This document shows positions 1-7,570 of a stretch of 64,000 nucleotides of DNA, one piece after another. The first letter of the stretch is position 1, and each line of letters starts with the position of its first letter. A program made the position numbers and the translations under genes. The stretch comes from Alloprevotella tannerae (GTDB taxonomy: Bacteria > Bacteroidota > Bacteroidia > Bacteroidales > Bacteroidaceae): positions 42,917 to 106,916 of the forward strand of contig JABZGR010000004.1 of NCBI GenBank assembly GCA_015259125.1, read 5' to 3'. The notes below the pieces were generated by a model. That model did no database searches. It was given only the letters and a program-made list of their open reading frames with translations, and was not told the origin of the DNA.

Positions 1-90
1 CAAAGAAGCCGCCGCAACCCTCGCTTCGGCTCCGCAGACGCCCCATTACGCCTCGGCGGCAAATAACTTTGGAAAAAGTAGCGGTAAAAG

Positions 91-121
91 TTGAATAAGG
101 CGAGTTTTCTTCGTAATTTTG
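91..121 (+). promoter_or_regulatory. Promoter of nusB
   Basis: TTG at 91-93 and TAATTTTG at 114-121 are 20 bases apart, matching the Bacteroidota -33/-7 pattern (TTG-N19..21-TAnnTTTG). The nusB ATG lies 40 bases further on. It supports starting nusB at 161 rather than at the in-frame TTG at 119, which falls inside the -7 box. Confidence 0.7.
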
Positions 122-160
122 CCCCATTATCAACAAGCAACACTTTTCTTAGACGAAAGA

Positions 161-1090
161 ATGATTAACCGAGAACTTATTCGGCTGAAAGTGGTTCAGC
201 TGATCTATGCATATTATCAAAACCCGGGAAAGACAATGGACGTTGCGCTGAAGGAATTAAACTTCAGCTTGTCGAAAGCTCACGAGCTTTATCAATATTT
301 ACTTGGTTTCCTGATCAATATCCGCCAATATGCGGAGAAGAAAGAAGGCATGAGAGCCGCTCGAGCAGAGCGCTTGGGAACGAAAATAGGTAGCAATTCA
401 CCCGATAGTCGACTGGCTGAGAACCAATTCTTGCGCCAACTGGACGAAAACGAGGCCTTGAACGCTTTTCGTGAGCACCACGCAGAGTGGGACGATGAGG
501 AACTCTATGTAAAAAAGATCTACACGCTCTTTGTCGAAAGCGAGATTTTCCAAATGTATATGGACAAAGAAAATTTCGACTACGAGGCAGATCGCGAATT
601 GATTCGCAAACTCTATAAGACGTATGTCTGCAACAATGATGAGTTGGTCGATTTTCTGGAAGAGCACAGTCTCTATTGGAATGACGACAAGGACGTTGTA
701 GACAGCTTCGTCTTGAAAACCATCAAGCGTTTCACGCCGGCAAGTGGGGAGAAACAGGAGATCTTACCGGAGTATGACACGGAAGACGACCACCAATTCG
801 CGCTGGAACTTTTCCAAACGACCATCGAACGCGGCGAAGAAATGCGCGACCTGATCCGTGGCAACAGCAAAAACTGGGAATTTGGCCGCTTAGCCTTTAT
901 GGACGTAATCATTATGCAGATCGCGTTGACGGAAATGCTTACCTTCCCGACGATCCCCTTGAACGTGACGTTTAATGAATACTTAGACATCGCTAAAATC
1001 TACAGCACGCCGCGCAGTTCTTCGTACATCAACGGCCTGCTTGACCACGTCGTGAAGTATCTCCAAGCTGAAAAATTACTTTTAAAATAA
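161..1090 (+). CDS. nusB: Transcription antitermination factor NusB, long Bacteroidales form
   Basis: Encodes a 309-residue protein. NusB is an RNA-binding factor that joins NusE (S10) at boxA in antitermination complexes on rRNA operons. The first 30 residues (INRELIRLKVVQLIYAYYQ) and the C-terminal part (about 190-305, with EMLTFPTIPLNVTFNEYLDIAKIYS and SYINGLLDHV) are the NusB-type helices. At more than twice the length of enterobacterial NusB (139 residues), it has the acidic N-terminal extension usual in Bacteroidota. ATG at 161 is chosen because the -7 promoter box covers the only upstream start. It leads a compact run with yajC, a YbbR-domain gene and coaE, an order common in this phylum. 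Confidence 0.93.
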   Translation: MINRELIRLKVVQLIYAYYQNPGKTMDVALKELNFSLSKAHELYQYLLGFLINIRQYAEKKEGMRAARAERLGTKIGSNSPDSRLAENQFLRQLDENEALNAFREHHAEWDDEELYVKKIYTLFVESEIFQMYMDKENFDYEADRELIRKLYKTYVCNNDELVDFLEEHSLYWNDDKDVVDSFVLKTIKRFTPASGEKQEILPEYDTEDDHQFALELFQTTIERGEEMRDLIRGNSKNWEFGRLAFMDVIIMQIALTEMLTFPTIPLNVTFNEYLDIAKIYSTPRSSSYINGLLDHVVKYLQAEKLLLK

Positions 1091-1112
1091 ACACCCAAAC
1101 AATATTAAGACT

Positions 1113-1415
1113 ATGAACTTTATTCCTTTGGCTGCAGCGCAACCGCAAGGGGGCGGTATTCAGATGATCGTGATGCTCGTTGGCTTATTTGCCATCGTAT
1201 ATTTCTTCATGATTCGCCCGCAAAATAAAAAACAAAAGGAAATTCAGAAATTTCGCAATGCACTTGAAGTGGGGCAAGACGTCATCACCATTGGCGGCAT
1301 CCACGGCACAATCAAACGCATTGAAGACAACGATATCATTACGCTGAGCGTAAGCACCGGCGTTGAAATCAAATTTGATCGCTCCGCCATTATGCCGAAA
1401 GGGCAACCGAAATAA
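1113..1415 (+). CDS. yajC: Preprotein translocase subunit YajC
   Basis: A 100-residue inner-membrane protein with a single membrane segment at about 18-37 (MIVMLVGLFAIVYFFMIRPQ), then the family hallmark RPQNKKQKE and a small cytoplasmic beta domain (GQDVITIGGIHGTI). YajC accompanies SecDF at the Sec translocon. It begins 22 bases after nusB and is probably cotranscribed with it. The length is normal for the family. Confidence 0.95.
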   Translation: MNFIPLAAAQPQGGGIQMIVMLVGLFAIVYFFMIRPQNKKQKEIQKFRNALEVGQDVITIGGIHGTIKRIEDNDIITLSVSTGVEIKFDRSAIMPKGQPK

Positions 1416-1463
1416 CGCCAAAGCAAGCCTGCGGCGTTGAAAGCGGGCCGAGCAAACGCACAG

Positions 1464-2477
1464 ATGGAAGAACGATTGAGCAAAAAGCTAAACAGGTGGG
1501 CGAAGAAGGGCTTTTCCTTGATTTGGAACAAGCAATTCTTCACCTTCTTAGTATTTTTGTTCATCAGTTTTGCGTTCTGGGTTTTTACAAACCTGAATGA
1601 GACGTACAAACAAGAGTTTGAGTTTCCCATCAAGTTGGTCAACGTCCCCGAGAATGTTGTTATCACGACCGATATTCCAAAGAGCATTCACGTAAGTCTG
1701 CGCGATAAAGGCTTTAATCTTTTAACTGTTGCGCAAAATAAGGACGAGAGTCCGATTCAAATCAACTTTAGCGACTACACTGACAATTCCGGGCGCGGCA
1801 TAGTCTCGTCTGCTGAGCTGGCAAAGCTCATATCGCAACGCCTACCGCAAGGCATGCAGATCATAACCCAACGCCCGCAACAGGTAGAATTTTATTTTAA
1901 TTACGGGGAGCGGAAGCGCGTGCCCGTAGTGGTTAATGGCACGTTTGAAGCTGCGGATCCGTTTTACGTCATGCAAGTGCGCCACGTTCCGGACAGCGTT
2001 ACGGTTTACGCCGCTCGCAATCAGTTGAGCACCATTCGCGCCGCACAGACGGTCCCCTTACGATTAACGGGGCTGACAGACAACACGAAGAAGGCGGTAT
2101 CCTTTCAGACGGCGCCCGGCGTGAAGTTTGTCCCCGAGAAGATCAATCTCAACATTGTCGTAGACCGCTTGGTGGAAAAGACCGTCCAAGTGCCCGTGCA
2201 GCAAGTCAACTTCCCCGCCTCCAAGACCCTGCGCACCTTTCCTTCAAGCGTGAGCGTCACATTCCAAGTCGGGATGCACCTCTACCGCTCTGTGAATGCC
2301 GACCAATTTGTGCTGGTTGTCAACTACGAAAGTCTGTTAGAAAACCGATCGTCGCGCTACCATCTCTCGTTAAAGTCTGTACCGCCGGGCGTAAGGCACG
2401 TTCGCATTTCCCCGCAAGACGTAGATTACGTCATTGAAGACAATCCCGACAGCGACAATAATGGTAACTCCCATTAA
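1464..2477 (+). CDS. YbbR-like domain protein
   Basis: A 337-residue protein with one N-terminal membrane segment (FFTFLVFLFISFAFWVFTNL, about 25-44) followed by repeated beta-rich YbbR-type domains facing the periplasm. In Firmicutes the YbbR protein CdaR regulates the diadenylate cyclase CdaA; in Bacteroidota the role is unproven, and the cyclase is not adjacent here. ATG at 1464 is preferred over the in-frame TTG at 1437, which lies only 21 bases past the yajC stop. Its 3' end overlaps the coaE start by 17 bases, suggesting translational coupling. Confidence 0.85.
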   Translation: MEERLSKKLNRWAKKGFSLIWNKQFFTFLVFLFISFAFWVFTNLNETYKQEFEFPIKLVNVPENVVITTDIPKSIHVSLRDKGFNLLTVAQNKDESPIQINFSDYTDNSGRGIVSSAELAKLISQRLPQGMQIITQRPQQVEFYFNYGERKRVPVVVNGTFEAADPFYVMQVRHVPDSVTVYAARNQLSTIRAAQTVPLRLTGLTDNTKKAVSFQTAPGVKFVPEKINLNIVVDRLVEKTVQVPVQQVNFPASKTLRTFPSSVSVTFQVGMHLYRSVNADQFVLVVNYESLLENRSSRYHLSLKSVPPGVRHVRISPQDVDYVIEDNPDSDNNGNSH

Positions 2478-3036
2478 GCGAGCCATAACCGGAGGCATCG
2501 GCAGCGGGAAAAGCTACATCTGCCGATTGTTGGAAGAAAAAGGCTTCCCCGTTTTTTATTGCGACGATGAAGCCAAACGCATCATTCGCACAAACTCAGA
2601 CGTAAGAAAAGCCCTGCAAGCCTTGGTGGGCGCTGATGTTTATTCGCCAACAGGCGAACTAAACAAGCCCAAGTTGGCTACCTACATTTGCCAAGGACCA
2701 GCTTATTCAAAACAAGTCGATGCCATTGTCCACCCCCTCGTACGCAAGTGCTACCTCGATTGGAATGCACGGCAAAAAGCGCCTATCACGTATATGGAAA
2801 GTGCCATTTTGTACGAGTCTGGCTTTGATGTTTTGGTGGACCAAGTGGTACTCGTTCACGCATCCGAAGACACCCGCATCGCCCGCATAATGGAGCGCGA
2901 CAATATAGACCGCACGACAGCCTTGCGTTGGATCAGTTTGCAAATGCCCGAAGCCGAAAAGTTAAAGCGCGCCGACATTGTTATCGACAACGAACTCAAT
3001 GCTTCGCCTGATTTAACACCCCTTCTCCCCCACTAA
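2461..3036 (+). CDS. coaE: Dephospho-CoA kinase CoaE
   Basis: A 191-residue P-loop kinase that phosphorylates the 3'-hydroxyl of dephospho-CoA, the last step of CoA synthesis. The Walker A loop GGIGSGKS is at residues 11-18, followed by the family's DDEAKR stretch and the HPLVRK-like motif near residue 90. ATG at 2461 puts the P-loop at the normal distance from the N-terminus; the in-frame ATG at 2434 would add nine residues of unrelated sequence inside the YbbR gene. Last gene of the nusB run. Confidence 0.93.
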   Translation: MVTPIKRAITGGIGSGKSYICRLLEEKGFPVFYCDDEAKRIIRTNSDVRKALQALVGADVYSPTGELNKPKLATYICQGPAYSKQVDAIVHPLVRKCYLDWNARQKAPITYMESAILYESGFDVLVDQVVLVHASEDTRIARIMERDNIDRTTALRWISLQMPEAEKLKRADIVIDNELNASPDLTPLLPH

Positions 3037-3356
3037 AGCGCACGCAGGCCCTGTTCATACTCCCCTTGCACATCTTCCCCTCCCACACATTATATATATA
3101 GTTGCGCACCCAACGCGGCAAGCGAAAACGACGAAAGACTATGCCCTTCGTTTGGTTTGATCAAGCCATTGCCACACATAGCCTTGACCTTATTAAAGGT
3201 TGTGCAGCCTTACTTGACCACACACAAGTTAGCGGCTCGCCATCTCCAGGCTTCCGACTCCTATCGCTTAATCTTCAGCGAGCGAATTGGAACAAAAATT
3301 CTTCTATATTTGCCGGCAGCGCCTGATAATCGATGCCAACAAAAGGCAGCATTTAC
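3037..3356. other. Gap after coaE with no gene seen
   Basis: About 320 bases between coaE and the DUF5606 promoter. Short open frames here have no recognisable motif. TATATTTG at 3305-3312 resembles a -7 box but has its nearest TTG only 15 bases upstream, so it is weaker than the site at 3357-3387. Confidence 0.4.
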
Positions 3357-3387
3357 TTGGCTATCCCTTCATCAAACATTATCTTTG
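3357..3387 (+). promoter_or_regulatory. Promoter of the DUF5606 pair
   Basis: TTG at 3357-3359 and TATCTTTG at 3380-3387, 20 bases apart, fit the Bacteroidota promoter pattern. The ATG is 33 bases downstream at 3421, which argues against longer in-frame starts such as 3157. Confidence 0.75.
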
Positions 3388-3420
3388 CCGTTACTTTTCA
3401 AAAGAAACACAAACAGCAAA

Positions 3421-3858
3421 ATGAAAGAACAAATATTGGCTATCGCAGGCCGTCCGGGCCTTTTCCGCCTCGTTTCCAGGGGCAGTAACACGTTAATACT
3501 TGAGACCCTTGACGAGCAAAAGCGTCGTTTTCCCGCCGGTTTGCGCGATCGAATCACGGCACTCAGCGATGTTTCAATGTATACCGACGAGGAAGATACG
3601 CCTTTAATGAATGTCTTCGACAATATTTGCAAAGCGCTCGACGGAAAACCCTCTCCGCTCTCTCCAAAACAAGCATCGGCTGCAGAATTGGCTGAATTTA
3701 TGGAGCAGGCATTGCCTAATTATGACCGCGAACGCGTACATAAATCTGACATTATCAAACTCATACAATGGTATAACATACTGGTTCAGGCCGGCTACAA
3801 AGATTTCGTTGATCCGGAGGAGGCCGCTGAAGCAGCAGAGACGGAGGAAAAAGCTTGA
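3421..3858 (+). CDS. DUF5606 domain protein
   Basis: A 145-residue protein of unknown function. The N-terminal 70 residues (KEQILAIAGRPGLFRLVSRG, then a basic segment and SMYTDEEDTPLMNVF) match the DUF5606 family known from Bacteroidota. The C-terminal part is helical and ends in an acidic Glu/Ala-rich tail. No catalytic motif is visible. ATG at 3421 follows the promoter above and is the start of conserved sequence. It overlaps the next gene's TTG start by four bases, so the two are probably translated together. Confidence 0.8.
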   Translation: MKEQILAIAGRPGLFRLVSRGSNTLILETLDEQKRRFPAGLRDRITALSDVSMYTDEEDTPLMNVFDNICKALDGKPSPLSPKQASAAELAEFMEQALPNYDRERVHKSDIIKLIQWYNILVQAGYKDFVDPEEAAEAAETEEKA

Positions 3859-4439
3859 AAGCCCCTTTAACGCCGGCAGAATGGTCGCCCAATGTCATCC
3901 TGACCGATGCTGATTACCTCGACCGCGTAGCTTTTGACCTGATTGTCAACTTTGAGCGGATGTTGGAGCGCCGCATTGAGCTGGGCGACTTGTGTCGTTG
4001 GCTCGATTGCGTAGCTTTAGACGGCGGACTTCGCCCCGGCGAGAACCAAGTGCAGGCCTTCTTTTTGCACGAACCAAGCAAGAAGCAGTTTGATCATTTC
4101 AAGCCGGCCGTTTTTGCCGACGAATTAGACGCCAAAGCCTTCCACGACAATTTGGGAGAGTTTACGCTGCACAGTTTCCCCGTCGAATCGATCATCACAA
4201 AGGGCGAATTGTTCACGCAATCAATCCTTGCGCTCGGCGAGGCTGAAGCTGTGGAGCGCATAATGGTCATCGGCGACGTGGAAACCTACGGTCCGCAAAT
4301 CAAAAACGCCATCGGCCGACTGACAAATAAGCACGTAACGCTCTTTGCAATGGAGCCGCAGACCGGACAAGGCTTTAGTCAGGAAATTTTAGGCTATTCG
4401 CTGATGAGCGCACTGGGAATCAGCGGCGACGAACTCTGA
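3855..4439 (+). CDS. Conserved Bacteroidales protein, DUF6621-like, TTG start
   Basis: A 194-residue protein with conserved blocks (WSPNVILTDADYLDRVAFDL, CVALDGGLRPGENQVQ and EILGYSLMSALGISGDEL) that I recall as the DUF6621 family; the family name is from memory. The function is unknown; no catalytic motif is evident. Its start is TTG at 3855, within the stop of the DUF5606 gene (TTGA overlap). The next in-frame Met is some 35 residues further, inside conserved sequence. A strong purine-rich site, acggaggaaa (3841-3850), sits at the right distance, which is rare for this phylum. Confidence 0.75.
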   Translation: MKAPLTPAEWSPNVILTDADYLDRVAFDLIVNFERMLERRIELGDLCRWLDCVALDGGLRPGENQVQAFFLHEPSKKQFDHFKPAVFADELDAKAFHDNLGEFTLHSFPVESIITKGELFTQSILALGEAEAVERIMVIGDVETYGPQIKNAIGRLTNKHVTLFAMEPQTGQGFSQEILGYSLMSALGISGDEL

Positions 4440-4555
4440 AACAAACAGCAATAACCGGCAATTTGGCCGACGAGAGCCCCAACTTAGCGGCAGCCAAGGC
4501 CTATCGCCGCTTATCAATCATCATCTGACAGACATCAACAACAATCAATTATAAA

Positions 4556-5749
4556 ATGGGAAGAGTACTCATAATCGGCGCAGGCGGTGTAGCCACCGTT
4601 GCAGCTCACAAGGTAGCAAAAAACGCAGACGTTTTCAGCGACATTATGATAGCCAGCCGGACGCAATCTAAATGTGATGACATCGTCCGTGCAATTGGCA
4701 ATCCGAAAATCAAGACGGCGCGCGTCGATGCCGATAACATCGACGAACTCGTGCGCCTTTTTGACGAGTTTAAACCTGATTTGGTGATGAACCTCGCCTT
4801 ACCTTATCAAGATTTAACCATCATGGAGGCTTGCCTTCGTCACGGTTGCAGCTATCTTGATACGGCCAATTACGAGCCAAAAGACGAAGCCCATTTCGAA
4901 TATAGCTGGCAGTGGGCCTACAAGGAGCGCTTTGAAGCTGCCGGCCTTACGGCTATTTTGGGTTGCGGCTTTGATCCGGGCGTGACGAGCATATTTACGG
5001 CCTATGCAGCCAAGCATCATTTTGATGAGATACAATACTTAGACATCGTCGACTGCAATGCCGGCGACCACCACAAGGCTTTCGCGACCAACTTTAATCC
5101 GGAGATCAACATCCGCGAGATCACGCAAAAGGGACTCTTTTGGGAAGACGGACAATGGCGCGAAACGGAGCCATTAGAGATTCACAAAACGCTCAATTAT
5201 CCCAACGTCGGACCCAAAGAGAGCTATTTGCTGCACCACGAGGAGTTGGAAAGCCTCGTTAAGAACTACCCGACGATTCGCCGCGCACGGTTCTGGATGA
5301 CTTTCGGCCAAGAATATTTGACGCACCTCCGTGTGATTCAAAACATCGGGATGGATAGTATCAAGCCTATCAATTATAACGGTATGGAAATCGTACCGCT
5401 GCAATTCCTCAAAGCCGTTTTGCCCAACCCGCAAGAGCTTGGCGAGAACTACGAAGGAGAAACCAGCATCGGTTGTCGCATTCGCGGCTTGAAAGACGGC
5501 AAGGAGCAGACCTATTATATCTACAACAATTGCTCGCATCAAGCAGCCTATGAAGAAACGGGCATGCAGGGCGTAAGCTATACTACGGGTGTGCCGGCTT
5601 GCATTGGTGCGCGAATGTTTATGTTAGGCGAATGGAATCGTCCGGGCGTATGGAACGTCGAGGAGTTTGATCCCGACCACTTTATGGACGAACTTAACAA
5701 GCAGGGCTTACCTTGGCACGAGATTTTCAATCAAGACCTCGAGCTCTAA
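4556..5749 (+). CDS. Carboxynorspermidine dehydrogenase-like (saccharopine dehydrogenase family)
   Basis: A 397-residue soluble enzyme. It begins with an NAD(P)H-binding Rossmann loop (IGAGGVATVAAHK, residues 6-18), continues with LVMNLALPYQD and CGFDPGVTSIF, and ends in a substrate domain. This arrangement matches carboxynorspermidine synthase/dehydrogenase, which reductively couples aspartate semialdehyde with a diamine in the polyamine route used by many Bacteroidales. The related saccharopine dehydrogenases are the main alternative. It is preceded by a 116-base gap and no clear promoter. Length is typical. Confidence 0.85.
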   Translation: MGRVLIIGAGGVATVAAHKVAKNADVFSDIMIASRTQSKCDDIVRAIGNPKIKTARVDADNIDELVRLFDEFKPDLVMNLALPYQDLTIMEACLRHGCSYLDTANYEPKDEAHFEYSWQWAYKERFEAAGLTAILGCGFDPGVTSIFTAYAAKHHFDEIQYLDIVDCNAGDHHKAFATNFNPEINIREITQKGLFWEDGQWRETEPLEIHKTLNYPNVGPKESYLLHHEELESLVKNYPTIRRARFWMTFGQEYLTHLRVIQNIGMDSIKPINYNGMEIVPLQFLKAVLPNPQELGENYEGETSIGCRIRGLKDGKEQTYYIYNNCSHQAAYEETGMQGVSYTTGVPACIGARMFMLGEWNRPGVWNVEEFDPDHFMDELNKQGLPWHEIFNQDLEL

Positions 5750-5802
5750 GCCCCGCCACCGAGCGACCACTGCCCCATTGGGCATAAGAGCCTCGACAAA
5801 AC

Positions 5803-5840
5803 AGCGGGCGATAAGTGAACTAAACCACTTATCGCCCGCT
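5803..5840. terminator. Hairpin between convergent genes
   Basis: Perfect 15-base arms at 5803-5817 and 5826-5840 around an 8-base loop, 53 bases after the dehydrogenase stop. No T-run follows on the plus strand, so it may act with other factors or stabilise the 3' end. Confidence 0.6.
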
Positions 5841-5892
5841 GCTCGTTATGCCGCTCATCGATATGCCGCCCCTTCTGCTCCAACTTTTTACA

Positions 5893-5926
5893 TAAAAAAT
5901 AAGGCGTGCCATCAGCTGACACGCCT
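5893..5926 (-). terminator. Terminator of the secreted unknown gene
   Basis: Arms aggcgtg (5902-5908) and cacgcct (5920-5926) enclose a cagctg core. On the minus strand the stem is followed by ATTTTTTA, as in an intrinsic terminator for the gene ending at 6015. Confidence 0.65.
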
Positions 5927-6014
5927 AAAATTTCAAAGTGATCCAAGCATCTACTGCCCAGGACGGCAAAAACCATTCGGCCGGCAGCAAACACAACTAA
6001 AGTGCACTTGCTTC

Positions 6015-6629
6015 TTAGCGAACTGCACGCCTTCCAGCGGCTCTTTCCTCTACGGGCGGCCAGTCACTCGAATTTGCCGCGTTCTGCTTATCACGATAGC
6101 CGAGCGTCACGTAGCAAACGCCGTGGTTATCGTGGCCCATCTGAAGCAGAATGTCGCCCTCATCAATGTCAAACGACGTAGCATACTTGCATTGGTCTTC
6201 TCTCAAGCAGTTCAACTTCTCATCGTCGCTGCTCGGCCTCATACTGCAAAGAAATTGCTCTGTCACTTTATCCGGCGTGCCATATTTTCTGATGAGCATA
6301 TTCTTCAACGTGCTGTAGTCTTTCATTACTTCAGCCCATGAAGTGCGCCCCGGGAAGATCACGCCTACTGAAGACACATCTCTAACGCCACGCGGCGTAA
6401 ATACAGCTACCTCGCAGTCGGGATATTCGGCAACGCCACCGGCCAGCATCGTTCCCTCGCTATCGACTCGCACAAAAGTAAAGCCGATACGCTCCAACTT
6501 GCGTGCGAACTCTTCTTGCGTCCCATCAATAGGGAGCTCCTTAAACGTAAGGTGTTTTGAAGCTGATTGACCCCAAGCAGCAACGCCCATTACCAAGGCT
6601 ACAAATACTAATAAGTACTTCTTCATCAT
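6015..6629 (-). CDS. Secreted protein of unknown function
   Basis: A 204-residue protein with a clear Sec signal peptide (MMKKYLLVFVALVMGVAAWG, cleavage near residue 20-21). The mature part has a repeated look of small Bacteroidales secreted proteins (LTFKELPIDGTQEEFARKL, then ISFPG-type and KYGTP segments), with four cysteines that could pair. No enzyme motif is seen. ATG at 6626, one codon in, is an equally good start. It stands alone on the minus strand, convergent with the dehydrogenase gene, and no promoter was found close to its start. Confidence 0.7.
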   Translation of the reverse strand: MMKKYLLVFVALVMGVAAWGQSASKHLTFKELPIDGTQEEFARKLERIGFTFVRVDSEGTMLAGGVAEYPDCEVAVFTPRGVRDVSSVGVIFPGRTSWAEVMKDYSTLKNMLIRKYGTPDKVTEQFLCSMRPSSDDEKLNCLREDQCKYATSFDIDEGDILLQMGHDNHGVCYVTLGYRDKQNAANSSDWPPVEERAAGRRAVR

Positions 6630-6998
6630 AGTTCTTATTGATTAAATTAATAGTAGTCTACAAATCTTCTAACGTCCCTTTCTGCGCTATCCTTATCCTT
6701 ATCTTAAAAATAGGTTTTAGAAACCTCTCATAACGAGTTTGATAATTGAGCTTGTCGGTTACTCGACAGCACTATTACATGCATACCTCTCTTCATTGGT
6801 CGCCCATTTCGCAATCCACCTGCTGAAGTAGTGATAAAAGACAAGGCAAAAATAAGCATTTTTACATCAAAATATGCTCTTGCATACATTTTTTCTAAGA
6901 AGACTGCTCGTATTATGCATTTTTATACGCACAAAGGCTTATTTTTAGGCTCTTTCATCTTCTTTTGTAGCGGCACGCGCCCGCCGGCTAAGCTTACG
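6630..6998. other. AT-rich gap with no gene seen
   Basis: Intergenic sequence between the divergent secreted gene and the NrdJ-like gene. A TATTTTTG-type -7 box on the minus strand lies at 6847-6854, but it has no matching upstream TTG and would leave a leader of over 200 bases. Confidence 0.4.
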
Positions 6999-7086
6999 CT
7001 CGTGAGCGTAAACCTTTTTTCTCGCGAGCGCAAACCTTTTTTATCACGAGCGTAAGCCCTTTTTATCACGAGCGCAAACTTCGCAA
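6999..7086 (+). repeat. Family A array, four 22-bp units
   Basis: Four tandem units at 6999, 7021, 7043 and 7065, each 22 bases, with consensus core MTCRYGAGCG, then YAAACC and a T-run. The first unit extends upstream to a perfect palindrome, TTACGCTC-GT-GAGCGTAA. The 22-base period excludes a coding repeat. It lies between divergent genes. Confidence 0.9.
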
Positions 7087-7504
7087 ACGAGAGGACGGCA
7101 GGATGAAGCGCACGCAGCACGGTTTACGGCCCAACGCTTCATTGCCACTTTTGGGGGACTTACTTTTCGCCGTTCAAAGCGCATACTTTATATAAAGGCA
7201 TGCCTTAAGCTCGCGCCAAAGCGCCCGGATCAAGTCGAGGACAGAATCCGGCACAACTCGACTTTTATCGTCCTCAACATAAAATTCAATCCATTCATTT
7301 TCAGCAAGAAAATATCGGTATTGAGATAGCAGGGGTGGGCTACGAAGCACGCTCGGCGCCCACAAGGCTATAGGGGGCAAAAAGCGGAAGGACGCCGATC
7401 CGGCAATGACCATCAACGCTGCCGTGTGCAGTTGGAAGGCTCCGAAGGCAAACGGCCAACGGCTGCAAACTTACCCTACGCCTGCGAAGAGAGGCCGCTG
7501 AGCG
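7087..7504. other. Gap before the NrdJ-like gene
   Basis: About 420 bases between the family A array and the promoter at 7505. A minus-strand open frame at 7174-7416 has no start signal or recognisable motif and was not called. Confidence 0.35.
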
Positions 7505-7535
7505 TTGCCGCTTTGCCGTTTATTAGTTAGTTTTG
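7505..7535 (+). promoter_or_regulatory. Promoter of the NrdJ-like gene
   Basis: TTG at 7505-7507 and TAGTTTTG at 7528-7535 are exactly 20 bases apart. The first apparent start codon of the long frame (TTG 7505) is therefore the -33 element; translation more likely starts at GTG 7571, 36 bases downstream. Confidence 0.75.
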
Positions 7536-7570
7536 CAGTATCATTATATTATGTCCTCAATTGGTTGATC

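Noticed and set aside
1..94. Possible 3' end of a gene entering from the left
   Set aside because: Two frames are open (to 66 and to 94) and neither gives recognisable protein sequence.
3305..3312. TATATTTG as the DUF5606 promoter
   Set aside because: The TTG spacing is 15 bases; the site at 3357-3387 has ideal spacing and lies closer to the start.
7505..7570. TTG 7505 as the start of the NrdJ-like gene
   Set aside because: It coincides with the -33 promoter element; the first 22 residues do not match NrdJ proteins.
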